Positions 34,276 through 42,470 of a stretch of 64,000 bases of DNA are shown in pieces. A program made the translations under genes and the position numbers. Where the stretch lies: positions 1-64,000 of the IMG/VR virus record IMGVR_UViG_3300037504_000588; one strand, given 5' to 3'. The stretch's first letter is position 1. Each line of letters opens with the position of its first letter. Source of the DNA: a virus. A model generated the notes under the pieces. That model searched no databases. It was not told where the DNA came from and was given only the letters and a program-made list of their open reading frames with translations.

Positions 34276-36780
34276 ATGTACACAAAAGAACAAGTGATTG
34301 AAGCAACATTAGATTACTTCAAAGGAGATGGCTTTGCAACAGATGTTTTTGTAAACAAATATTGTTTAAGAGACAGAGACGGCAATTATCTTGAAAAAAC
34401 ACCTGATGATATACACAGGAGATTAGCGAAGGAATTTACAAGAATAGAGCAAAAATACCTAAATCCATTAAATGAAAAAGAAATATACAGTCTACTAAAA
34501 GACTTCAAATATATAATACCTCAAGGTTCTCCAATGGCAGGGATAGGTAACAATCACCGATTACTTAGTCTTTCAAATTGTTTCGTAATTGATTCTGCTA
34601 AAGATTCATATACAGATATAATAGATACAGAAAAAAGGCAAATATATTTAATGAAGCGCAGAGGAGGTGTTGGACATGATCTTTCAAACATAAGACCGAA
34701 AAATGTAAAGACAAGTTCTGTGGCAGAAAAAAGTTCAGGTATTGTACTGTTTGGAGAGAGATATAGTAGAGGAACAAGGGAGGTAGCTCAAGATGGTCGC
34801 AGAGGAGCACTTATGTTATCTATATCAATAGATCATCCAGATGCAGAAAGTTTCATAGATGCTAAACTTGATAGAGGAATGATAACAGGAGCAAATATAT
34901 CAGTTAGGCTTTCTGATTCATTTATCAAAGCAGCTCTAAAAGGAGAAGAATATGAAGCAACATACACCAATCATCAAGGGGAATTTAAAACAAAAGTAAA
35001 TGCAAAGAAGTTATGGGATAAGATAATCCATAATGCATGGAAGTCAGCAGAACCAGGTGTTTTATTTTGGGATAATATATTAAGGGAATCAATTCCTTCG
35101 TGTTATGGAGATGAATGGAGAGAAACGAGCACAAACCCGTGCTCCGAAATTCCTCTCTGTCCATACGATAGTTGTAGGTTAATGGCGATCAATTTATACA
35201 GTTATATTGAAGAACCATTTACAGAAAAAGCAAAATTCAATTTTGAAAAATTTAAGAAACATGTAAGAATAGCTCAAAGGTTGATGGATGATATAGTTGA
35301 TTTGGAATTTGAAAAGATTGACAAAATATTGCATCACCTTGAAAATGATCCTGACAAGGAAGCAAATAACGTTGAAGAAATAAGACTATGGAAAGAGATA
35401 AGGAGAAAAGGGGAACAGGGACGTAGAACAGGGTTAGGTATAACTGCCGAAGGTGACATGATAGCTGCAATGGGGTTGAGATACGGAACAAAAGAAGCAA
35501 CAGAGTTAAGTATAGAAGTACATAAAACTTTAGCTGTAGAAAGTTACAAATCATCCATTGAGATGGCAAAAGAAAGAGGTTGCTTCCCTATTTGGGACTA
35601 TGATAAAGAAAAAAGAAACCCGTTTATAAACAGAGTAGAAGAACAATTAGCTTGGAATAAATTAAATGAATCAGATGATGAATATTGTTTATTATATAGA
35701 AAATATGGACGTAGAAACATAGCCAATCTAACCATCGCACCAACAGGAAGTGTAAGTGCTTGTTCACAGACAACTTCTGGAATAGAGCCAGCCTTCTTAA
35801 TATATTACAAAAGAAGGAGAAAGGTGAACCCAGAAGATAAAGACCAAAGAGTAGATTTTATAGATGAAACAGGGGACAGTTGGCAAGAATACAACGTATT
35901 TCACCATAAGTTTGTTGAGTGGTGGAAGGTTAATTTCGCACCAGATCACACATACCAGGAAGCACTTTCAAAGCTTCAACAATTAAAAGATCAAGAAATA
36001 GAAGAACTGATAGAAGAATCTCCTTATTATAAAGCAACTTCTAATGATATAGATTGGGAAGAAAGTGTAAAACTTCAAGGAGAGGTTCAGAAATGGGTGG
36101 ATCATAGTATATCTAAGACTGTGAATGTTCCAGAAAATACACCTGTAAGTATTATAGATAACATATATCGTAAAGCATATGAGTCAGGATGTAAAGGAGT
36201 GACTGTTTACAGAGATGGATGTAGAAGCGGGATTCTTGTAAACAACAAGGATGAAAGTAAGGGTGAATTTGAATACAAAGATGCATTTAAGAGACCGGAG
36301 GTAACTGATTGTGATATATATCACAAAACAGCTTTAAAGAAGGATTGGACTGTATTGGTTGGCAAGGTGGGAAACAACCCTTATGAGATATTTGTTTTAA
36401 AGCAGTTAGAAAATTCAGCCTTTCCTCACAAGATAACTAAAGGAAAAATAAAGAAAAATAAAAGCAAAAATTATTCCTTAATAGGTGTAGACAAAGATAA
36501 AAGATATACAATAGATAACATAATTAATTATATGTTGCCAGATGAGAGGGTGAACACTCGTAAGGTATCGTCAATGCTAAGACATGGAATGCATCCTGAA
36601 CACATAGTATCTCAAATAAGAGAATATGCTTCAATAACAAGTTTTGATAAAGTTGTTGAGAGAGTATTAAAGAATTACACAGAAGAAAAAGAAGAAAAAT
36701 GCCCTAATTGTGGAGATAAATTATTAAGACAAGAGGGGTGTGTAAAGTGCACTAATTGTACATATAGTGTTTGTGGTTGA
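34276..36780 (+). CDS. nrdJ: Adenosylcobalamin-dependent (class II) ribonucleotide reductase
   Basis: The 834-residue protein has PQGSPMAGIGNNHRLLSLSN and CFVIDSAKD (first redox Cys), MKRRGGVGHDLSNIRP, STNPCSEIPL (active-site Cys and Glu), and NLTIAPTGSVSACSQTT. The C-terminus ends in CPNCGDKLLRQEGCVKCTNC and YSVCG, the zinc-binding tail seen in vitamin-B12-dependent enzymes. No small subunit gene accompanies it, in agreement with class II. It would supply dNTPs for phage replication, complementing the nucleotide-pool fusion enzyme at 7253. Confidence 0.9.
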   Translation: MYTKEQVIEATLDYFKGDGFATDVFVNKYCLRDRDGNYLEKTPDDIHRRLAKEFTRIEQKYLNPLNEKEIYSLLKDFKYIIPQGSPMAGIGNNHRLLSLSNCFVIDSAKDSYTDIIDTEKRQIYLMKRRGGVGHDLSNIRPKNVKTSSVAEKSSGIVLFGERYSRGTREVAQDGRRGALMLSISIDHPDAESFIDAKLDRGMITGANISVRLSDSFIKAALKGEEYEATYTNHQGEFKTKVNAKKLWDKIIHNAWKSAEPGVLFWDNILRESIPSCYGDEWRETSTNPCSEIPLCPYDSCRLMAINLYSYIEEPFTEKAKFNFEKFKKHVRIAQRLMDDIVDLEFEKIDKILHHLENDPDKEANNVEEIRLWKEIRRKGEQGRRTGLGITAEGDMIAAMGLRYGTKEATELSIEVHKTLAVESYKSSIEMAKERGCFPIWDYDKEKRNPFINRVEEQLAWNKLNESDDEYCLLYRKYGRRNIANLTIAPTGSVSACSQTTSGIEPAFLIYYKRRRKVNPEDKDQRVDFIDETGDSWQEYNVFHHKFVEWWKVNFAPDHTYQEALSKLQQLKDQEIEELIEESPYYKATSNDIDWEESVKLQGEVQKWVDHSISKTVNVPENTPVSIIDNIYRKAYESGCKGVTVYRDGCRSGILVNNKDESKGEFEYKDAFKRPEVTDCDIYHKTALKKDWTVLVGKVGNNPYEIFVLKQLENSAFPHKITKGKIKKNKSKNYSLIGVDKDKRYTIDNIINYMLPDERVNTRKVSSMLRHGMHPEHIVSQIREYASITSFDKVVERVLKNYTEEKEEKCPNCGDKLLRQEGCVKCTNCTYSVCG

Positions 36781-36857
36781 TTTTTAACATTATCTAATTA
36801 TCAATCAATAATTTATAAATTTTTTTTATATTTTTTTTAAAAATAATTGCAAAAATA

Positions 36858-36889
36858 TTTTGTTTTTATATAAAAAAGTATTATATTTA
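36858..36889 (+). promoter_or_regulatory. Bacteroidota-type promoter variant
   Basis: TTTTG (36858-36862), a 19-base spacer and TATATTTA (36882-36889; the last base A instead of G). The block is a diverged copy of the 55-bp promoter repeat. The -7 element ends one base before the annotated ATG at 36891. Confidence 0.65.
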
Positions 36890-36890
36890 T

Positions 36891-37481
36891 ATGGTAGATA
36901 ATTTTGATTTGATTAAGCCAATGTTAAAATTTGAATCGGAAGATGATTTTTACTTCATTCAAATTTTACAAAGGAAGAAAGATAACCCTAATGGGTGTAA
37001 TGGAAGTAGTAATAGTGCCAGGTTAATAAAAGCATATTACATCAACTCAATAGAACATTTGGAAAGTTTAAAAGATGAGATGGTATTTTTTGCCAATCAT
37101 TTTAACTCAAGAGTTGGAATAAACCTAAATAAAAGGAGTTATGAAAAAACGGCTTTTAATACTTTGAAAAAAGTTGCAGAAGTGATGCACAATAAGAATT
37201 TTAAAATGGTAAGAAGAGCATGGAATACCTCTTGCGGTGTGCATAATGGTGGCGATAAAATATGGTTGTTAGATATTGATGTTAAAGACGCAGACTATAT
37301 AAAAAATATAAAGGAATTTGTGCAAAATCAACAACCCAAAAGGGATAAGATATTAGGATTAATTCCTTCAAAAAGTGGATTTCATTTAATTACAAAGGGG
37401 TTTGATTTGAGAGCTTTTAAAAAAGAATACCCAGAGATTGAAATACATAAAAACAATCCAACGAACTTATATATTCCATAA
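36891..37481 (+). CDS. Putative primase-like (AEP-type) phage protein
   Basis: The 196-residue frame has KIWLLDIDVKDADY (DxD) and LIPSKSGFHLITKGFDL (SGxH) with NNPTNLYIP at the end, the pattern of small archaeo-eukaryotic primase-like proteins common in phages. Because the promoter's -7 element abuts ATG 36891, the transcript probably starts inside the frame and the second ATG at 36921 (186 residues, MLKFESEDDFYFI) may be the true start. Primase activity is inference. Confidence 0.6.
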   Translation: MVDNFDLIKPMLKFESEDDFYFIQILQRKKDNPNGCNGSSNSARLIKAYYINSIEHLESLKDEMVFFANHFNSRVGINLNKRSYEKTAFNTLKKVAEVMHNKNFKMVRRAWNTSCGVHNGGDKIWLLDIDVKDADYIKNIKEFVQNQQPKRDKILGLIPSKSGFHLITKGFDLRAFKKEYPEIEIHKNNPTNLYIP

Positions 37482-37501
37482 TTAATAAAAACAAAGCAAT
37501 A

Positions 37502-37714
37502 ATGGAAAAATTTGAAATTCACATTGGTAAGATTTACGACTTAGAAAGTAAAACTGAAAAACCAAAACAAACAATGATTATTACAATAGAGCAATTTGCA
37601 GTAATTGAGCAATTTGCAGACATTAGAAAAGATGAATACCTTAATACGATTTACAGACTAAACCAGTGTGAATTTAAGGTAGTACCTCACATTGATTTTA
37701 AAAGCAAAAAGTAG
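37502..37714 (+). CDS. Small hypothetical protein
   Basis: The 70-residue protein contains a near-perfect internal duplication, EQFAVIEQFADI, and IHIGKIYDLESKTEKPKQTM. It ends two bases before the GCTAAC junction at 37716, so it fits a cassette-borne gene. Confidence 0.5.
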   Translation: MEKFEIHIGKIYDLESKTEKPKQTMIITIEQFAVIEQFADIRKDEYLNTIYRLNQCEFKVVPHIDFKSKK

Positions 37715-37715
37715 T

Positions 37716-37747
37716 GCTAACGGGATTGGCGTAATAAGCCATGTTAT
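37716..37747 (+). repeat. Short attC-like dyad
   Basis: TAAC (37718-37721) pairs with GTTA (37743-37746), and TGGC (37727-37730) pairs with GCCA (37738-37741). It follows the stop codon of the preceding gene by one base. Confidence 0.45.
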
Positions 37748-37761
37748 AAATCTGTAAAATT

Positions 37762-37938
37762 ATGGATAAACCAACAATTAAGGATTTGCAAAGGTGGTTA
37801 AAATATAATATAGATGAATGTATTCGCTTTAGAAAAAAAGCGGGTGGGGAGGAAAGATATGAAGACGCAATGGAATTGAAACATATGGAGAATACTTATA
37901 AAAAAGTATGGTTAAAATTAGAAAGAATGCAGGAGTAA
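37762..37938 (+). CDS. Small hypothetical protein
   Basis: A 58-residue ORF, MDKPTIKDLQRWLKYNIDEC..., highly charged and probably helical. It lies between two junction-like spacers; the spacer that follows (37939-38066) begins TTTTATAACGTTGAG and carries no further gene, only the leader TTTTTAAAACCTAATAT before csf1. Confidence 0.5.
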   Translation: MDKPTIKDLQRWLKYNIDECIRFRKKAGGEERYEDAMELKHMENTYKKVWLKLERMQE

Positions 37939-38066
37939 TTTTATTGTTTTATAACGTTGAGTATATGGTAAGTTGGGGATTAAAATGTGCTGACCCTTCA
38001 GCTTGCGACAAATAAAACAAAACGGATTGCGGTATGGTATCGTGCGGAATTTTTAAAACCTAATAT

Positions 38067-38765
38067 ATGAAACATACATGTGAACAGATTTATGAAATTG
38101 GAGCTAATAACAAAGTGTATGGCCATGAAAAAGGTCTTTGCCGAATAACAGGCAAAGAAAGTACAGGGGTGCTTTTTGATAAGTGGGTTAGAAACACATT
38201 CAATGACCACGACTATCTTTTTCCTGGTACTATAATTTCAAACGAAGCTTTATTTTGCTTTGATGAAAGCTCAGAGATTGTTCAGCGAAAAACTGGACGT
38301 GGTAAACCCCAAAGATTCCGCACGTATTCTCATATTATTAAAGATGGTGAGTGGTATTGCGTTACGAAAGGCGATAAACGAAAGATATTTGAATTAATAG
38401 TTGAAGGTGCTGAAGTGGTTTGTCTGACCGAAACAGGACAAAAACACGTATTGTTTAAGCATAAAAATGGCATGTGGCAGCTTGATGAATTGCATGTAAA
38501 ACCAGATATTGAATTATTAGGCTTACTGCATTACCACATGTGTGAGCTACTTGCATATCAATTTTCACAATCTGAAATTATCACAGGAGATTATAAATCA
38601 AATAGAATTTTGAAAGCTGGTTTAAAAAACTGGAAAGAACACGAAAATATTATAAAAGAATACCGTGGTAGTGGCATATTTGATTTTACTTCATTCATAC
38701 TTTACACGGACGAAAAGAAACAGGCAACGCCCGAACCTGTAAGTAAACCGGGCAAAGAAATATAA
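38067..38765 (+). CDS. csf1: Csf1-like (Cas8-like) subunit of type IV CRISPR effector
   Basis: The 232-residue protein is the first gene of a tight operon that includes clear Csf2 and Csf3. It contains GLCRITGKESTGVLFDKWV, FPGTIISNEALFCFDE and KRKIFELIVEGAEVVCLTET followed by GQKHVLFKHKNG; the GQKHVLF segment is the most Csf1-like part. The family usually has paired CxxC zinc ligands; here I see only single cysteines at about 25 and 64, so the zinc finger appears degraded. Homology is less obvious than for csf2 and csf3 and rests partly on gene order. Confidence 0.72.
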   Translation: MKHTCEQIYEIGANNKVYGHEKGLCRITGKESTGVLFDKWVRNTFNDHDYLFPGTIISNEALFCFDESSEIVQRKTGRGKPQRFRTYSHIIKDGEWYCVTKGDKRKIFELIVEGAEVVCLTETGQKHVLFKHKNGMWQLDELHVKPDIELLGLLHYHMCELLAYQFSQSEIITGDYKSNRILKAGLKNWKEHENIIKEYRGSGIFDFTSFILYTDEKKQATPEPVSKPGKEI

Positions 38766-38773
38766 AAATCATT

Positions 38774-39121
38774 ATGGAATTAACTCAGGAATTAGTTGCC
38801 GAAAACCTTCTATGGGGTTTGTGGCGAAGTATTACCGAGGATTACAAAACGCAATATCCTCGTGAAATTTGGGAGCATTACGAAAATGCTCTACGTTCAG
38901 CAAGCTACACAGATAGCTTGAAAGTATTCTTAACCAATTTCCAACGCCGTATACCTATCGATATTCAGGCGCAATACAATAAAGATATTCTTTCAGTTGT
39001 AGAAGCTGGCGAAGATGATACAGTACTTAATTGGCTAAGAACAGAAACCACCTACCTAACCATGTTGGTTAGACTTAGAAATCAGGAAAGAAAAGAATCA
39101 TTAAAAGAATTAAACTCATGA
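38774..39121 (+). CDS. cas11: Cas11-like small subunit of type IV-B effector
   Basis: The 115-residue protein is predicted to be all helix: ELVAENLLWGLWRSITEDY, EHYENALRSASYTDSLKVFL, DTVLNWLRTETTYLTMLVR. Its size, helical nature and position between csf1 and csf2 match the Cas11 small subunit of type IV-B modules. Its stop overlaps the csf2 ATG (ATGA). Small-subunit sequences are poorly conserved, so the name depends on context. Confidence 0.65.
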   Translation: MELTQELVAENLLWGLWRSITEDYKTQYPREIWEHYENALRSASYTDSLKVFLTNFQRRIPIDIQAQYNKDILSVVEAGEDDTVLNWLRTETTYLTMLVRLRNQERKESLKELNS

Positions 39122-40020
39122 AAACTTTAATCTTAGAGGGAAATTGCACGGCTTTAAGTTCAATTAGCCATAATGGAGGCGAAAAAAACGGAACAATAGT
39201 ACAATTACGCCGTGAGAAATTTGTACAACCCAAAGGCAAAGTAGTTGAAATTCCTGTTATATCAGGAAATAGTATTCGGGGGAAACTTCGAGACTTGGCT
39301 GCTATTGACATTTTAACAAAAAAAGACGGGGTAAAAGTTCAGGTTGATGCTGATAGTTTTAACTTGTTATTTTCCGGTGGTTCGCTTGAAAGTGTTGGCG
39401 AGAAAAATTTAAACATCGACAAGGTGCGTCAAATGCGAAAAGACATACCAATGATTTCGGTACTTGGATGTTCAGTCGGTAATATAATTGTGCCGGGTAA
39501 AGTTGACATAGGTAAAATGATCCCTATTTGTAAAGAAACCTTACACCTTATTCCCGAAAAATTCCATGGCACGGAAGAAATAAAAACAATTTGGGAGTAT
39601 TGTCAGGTCGAAATGAACACCCGAAAAGACGACACAAAAGATGAAAACAAGCGGGAATTTATCAAAGAAGAAGATAAGACCGAAGATTTGCGAGGTGGGC
39701 AGATGATGTACTACACCGAAACTTTAGTTACAGGCACTCGCTTTTACTGGAAAGTTTGTTTGCGAGATACTACCGACATTGAAACAGGTGCTTTTCTATC
39801 TATTCTGCAAAGTTGGGTAGCTCAAAGTTCACAGGTAGGCGGCAATGGGCGTGTAGGGCATGGTCGTTTAAAAGTTGATTTAACCGAAACTTCGGTTGTT
39901 GATTCTGACATGAAGTTTGAAAACTCCGACTTCGTAACCTATATTGACAAAGCTAACGAAGCTAAAAAAGATGTAACAGATTATTTTGAAAAAGGAGTTT
40001 CAAAAACACTATTTAAGTGA
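39118..40020 (+). CDS. csf2: Csf2 (Cas7-family) backbone subunit
   Basis: The 300-residue protein is a RAMP-fold Cas7 homologue. ISGNSIRGKLRDLAA (residues about 49-62) is the conserved SGxSIRG loop motif of Csf2, and GGQMMYYTETLVTGTRFYW (about 193-211) and GGNGRVGHGRL (241-251) are the downstream strands and Gly-rich loop that close the ferredoxin-like core. In type IV complexes Csf2 polymerises along the guide RNA. GC content hand-counted in three 60-base lines is 37-45%, above the phage genes around it. This is the most certain of the effector subunits. Confidence 0.88.
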   Translation: MKTLILEGNCTALSSISHNGGEKNGTIVQLRREKFVQPKGKVVEIPVISGNSIRGKLRDLAAIDILTKKDGVKVQVDADSFNLLFSGGSLESVGEKNLNIDKVRQMRKDIPMISVLGCSVGNIIVPGKVDIGKMIPICKETLHLIPEKFHGTEEIKTIWEYCQVEMNTRKDDTKDENKREFIKEEDKTEDLRGGQMMYYTETLVTGTRFYWKVCLRDTTDIETGAFLSILQSWVAQSSQVGGNGRVGHGRLKVDLTETSVVDSDMKFENSDFVTYIDKANEAKKDVTDYFEKGVSKTLFK

Positions 40021-41288
40021 TGGGAAAGATATATTTAGATAAAAATGTATTTGAAGCTTTTTCAGAGAGAGTAAATTATATATTCGATGAATTTAAGTTA
40101 GTCTATATAAGTTTTTCTGGAGGTAAAGACAGTTCTGTTATGATTCAGCTGGTTAATGAGATAGCAAAAAAGAGAGGTAGAACTTTTTTTGTATATTACG
40201 TTGATTTGGAAGCTCAATATACTGCAACAATAAATCATGTTTACGAATTAAAACAATTATCTCAAATAGAAAAGTTTTATCATTTGTGCTTACCTATGTC
40301 ATTAACTAATGCATCATCAATACTTCAACCAAAATGGACATGTTGGGATAAAAATGTCAAAGAAAAATGGGTTAGAGATATGCCAGATGATTGCATTAAT
40401 ATTGATAACCATGATTTTGGAGATTATTATTTTGAAGGTATCGAGTTTGAGCAGTTTATGAAAAAATTCCCTGCATACTTAATGAAAAAACATAATGAAA
40501 ATAAAATTGCAGGGTTGGTTGGAATAAGAAGTGATGAATCTTTAAATCGGTTCAGGGCGATAGCGTTTGGTAAAAATATTTATAAAGATAAAAAATGGAC
40601 TACTGATAATGGGAACGGTTATTATTCGATATATCCCATTTATGATTGGAAGACACAAGATATATGGGGAGCTACATTTAAGTTTTCTTTAAAGTACAAT
40701 AAGGTGTATGAAATGATGCTTAAAAATGGTGTAGGAATACATGAACAAAGGATTTGCCACCCTTACGGAGCAGACCAAAGAGTATCTTTAAACCAATGGG
40801 CAGCAATAGAACCGAAAACATGGGATAAAATAGTTAATAGGGTTTCAGGTACTAATTTTGGAAACATCTATTGTAAAACTTCTTTATTAGGACATAACGG
40901 GACAGAAAAACCAAAACATTTAACTTGGCAAGAATATTCAATATTTCTATTGGAATCTATTGGCATGTACTCACCGACATTAATGAATCATTATGTCAGA
41001 AAATTGAAAATATACTTTAAATACTATAAAGACAATTATAATCTTAAAATAAAAGATATACCTGATTATAGAACACCAAAAGAAGCTAAAGAGCATGGTA
41101 AAGGTATTCATTGGAAAAAAATTGCTAAATGTTTAGAAAAAAACGATTTTGCTTGTACTTCATTAAGTTACGGATTAACAAATGATGATATTGAGGATGC
41201 AAAAAAATTAAAAAAAGAATGGAAAGATAGTTTAGGTATTCAAGAAACAACGAAAGTAATGAAAACATTAAAAGAAAAAATATCATGA
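40020..41288 (+). CDS. ibrA: IbrA-like PAPS-reductase-fold protein (DUF3440)
   Basis: The ATG at 40020 shares its A with the csf2 stop. The 422-residue protein has a PP-loop SFSGGKDSSVMI (residues 32-43) and YVDLEAQY, FKDKKWTTDNGNG-type segments and ICHPYGADQRVSLNQWAAIE, IEPKTWDKIVNRVSGTNFG, which match the DUF3440 extension of IbrA. The fold binds adenosine nucleotides and is found in PAPS reductases, DndC and ATP sulfurylase relatives. Its partner IbrB follows with a four-base overlap. GC content is low (about 28-38% in sampled lines), like the phage backbone. Confidence 0.85.
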   Translation: MGKIYLDKNVFEAFSERVNYIFDEFKLVYISFSGGKDSSVMIQLVNEIAKKRGRTFFVYYVDLEAQYTATINHVYELKQLSQIEKFYHLCLPMSLTNASSILQPKWTCWDKNVKEKWVRDMPDDCINIDNHDFGDYYFEGIEFEQFMKKFPAYLMKKHNENKIAGLVGIRSDESLNRFRAIAFGKNIYKDKKWTTDNGNGYYSIYPIYDWKTQDIWGATFKFSLKYNKVYEMMLKNGVGIHEQRICHPYGADQRVSLNQWAAIEPKTWDKIVNRVSGTNFGNIYCKTSLLGHNGTEKPKHLTWQEYSIFLLESIGMYSPTLMNHYVRKLKIYFKYYKDNYNLKIKDIPDYRTPKEAKEHGKGIHWKKIAKCLEKNDFACTSLSYGLTNDDIEDAKKLKKEWKDSLGIQETTKVMKTLKEKIS

Positions 41289-41797
41289 TAAAATTTCCAG
41301 TATTAGATGTAAAAATGGTTGATATAGATTTGGTTTATAGTAATGATTACAATCCCAATGCAGTTGCTCCACCTGAAATGCAGTTGTTGAAGAAATCAAT
41401 AGAAGAAGATGGATATACGCAACCTATTGTAACATTTTACGATAAATTAGAAGATAAATATATAATAGTAGATGGTTTTCATAGATATCGGTGCGCTAAA
41501 GAGTTTTTTAATTTAGATAAAATACCTATAGTTGTAATCAATAAACCTATTCAAAATAGAATGGCATCTACTATAAGGCATAACAGAGCGAGAGGTACAC
41601 ATTCTATTAAAGGAATGAGCAGTATAGTTATGGAATTAACAAAAAAGGGTTGGGAAAACACTCAAATTTGTGAACATTTAGGAATGGAATTGGAAGAAGT
41701 TATTAGGTTAAAACAAATAACTGGACTAAAGGAAGCATTTGCAAATCATAAATTTTCAAAAAGTTGGGAAGAATTTGAAATTAATAATAATGGATAA
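41285..41797 (+). CDS. ibrB: IbrB-like ParB/sulfiredoxin-fold protein
   Basis: The 170-residue protein shows a ParB-type catalytic core, DGFHRYRCAKEFF, preceded by ELLKKSIEEDGYTQPIV-like sequence, then IRHNRARGTHSIKGMSSIV and GWENTQICEHLGMELEEVIR (helix-turn-helix). RHNRARGxH is the characteristic IbrB sequence. ParB-fold enzymes of this type can hydrolyse CTP or ATP. IbrA-IbrB pairs also occur alone in phages and prophages, so finding one inside a csf operon is unusual. Confidence 0.87.
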   Translation: MIKFPVLDVKMVDIDLVYSNDYNPNAVAPPEMQLLKKSIEEDGYTQPIVTFYDKLEDKYIIVDGFHRYRCAKEFFNLDKIPIVVINKPIQNRMASTIRHNRARGTHSIKGMSSIVMELTKKGWENTQICEHLGMELEEVIRLKQITGLKEAFANHKFSKSWEEFEINNNG

Positions 41798-42470
41798 AAA
41801 AACAGCTTTATTATACGCTCAATTAAAGCCTTATAAAGCCCTGGTGAATAAAACATCAGGCTTTATAAGATGGGCTTTGGAGCGTGTTGGAAATCCTTAC
41901 GTTGCTTGTTCTTTCGGTAAGGATAGCACCGTAATGCTTCATTTAATTTTACAACATGATCCTGATATTCCTGTTCGCTTCGCTTCACATCCTGAAACAA
42001 GGATTTTAGATAATTATGATGAAGTTATAAATGAATGGATAAATAGAGGAATCAATTATCATGAAATTTATTGCAAGGGAGGGTTAGTAAAGGTGAGATA
42101 TGCACAAAGAAAAGCATTAGATGCTTTACATGAAGATTGGGATTCTTTTTTTGTTGGTATAAGAAAACAAGAATCATTCGGAAGGCGTGTATCTTTAAAA
42201 AAACATGGAATGTTTCATCAATTAAAATCTACTGGAAGGGTAAAAATAAGTCCATTGTCTGATTGGACAGAAAAAGAAATAGCGGTTTACATTTTAGTAA
42301 ATGATTTACCTGTTTTAAATAAATATAATATAGAGGGTTTTTCCGCAAGAACAACAAGCGGAATACCAAGGACTAATATTGAAGAGTGTTTAATATCGTT
42401 AAAACAACGAGATATTGAAAGCTACAATAAATTATGTCAATTATTTCCTGACACTAAATATTTTGGATAA
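41790..42470 (+). CDS. cysH: Second CysH-like PAPS-reductase-fold protein
   Basis: I choose the ATG at 41790, which overlaps the ibrB stop by eight bases (226 residues). It has a PP-loop CSFGKDSTVMLHL (residues 40-52), SHPETRILDNYDEVI, KISPLSDWTEKEIAVYIL and CL...TKYFG at the end. The ECGLH motif of assimilatory PAPS reductases is missing, so the classic reduction reaction is unlikely. A cysH-like gene is a known companion of type IV-B csf operons, which supports the classification here. Its low GC content matches ibrA/ibrB, not csf2/csf3. Confidence 0.85.
   Translation: MDKKTALLYAQLKPYKALVNKTSGFIRWALERVGNPYVACSFGKDSTVMLHLILQHDPDIPVRFASHPETRILDNYDEVINEWINRGINYHEIYCKGGLVKVRYAQRKALDALHEDWDSFFVGIRKQESFGRRVSLKKHGMFHQLKSTGRVKISPLSDWTEKEIAVYILVNDLPVLNKYNIEGFSARTTSGIPRTNIEECLISLKQRDIESYNKLCQLFPDTKYFG

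Noticed and set aside
41790-42470. Assimilatory PAPS reductase (sulfate reduction)
   Set aside because: The C-terminal ECGLH motif is missing and the gene is inside a csf operon; the PP-loop fold is used for other reactions.
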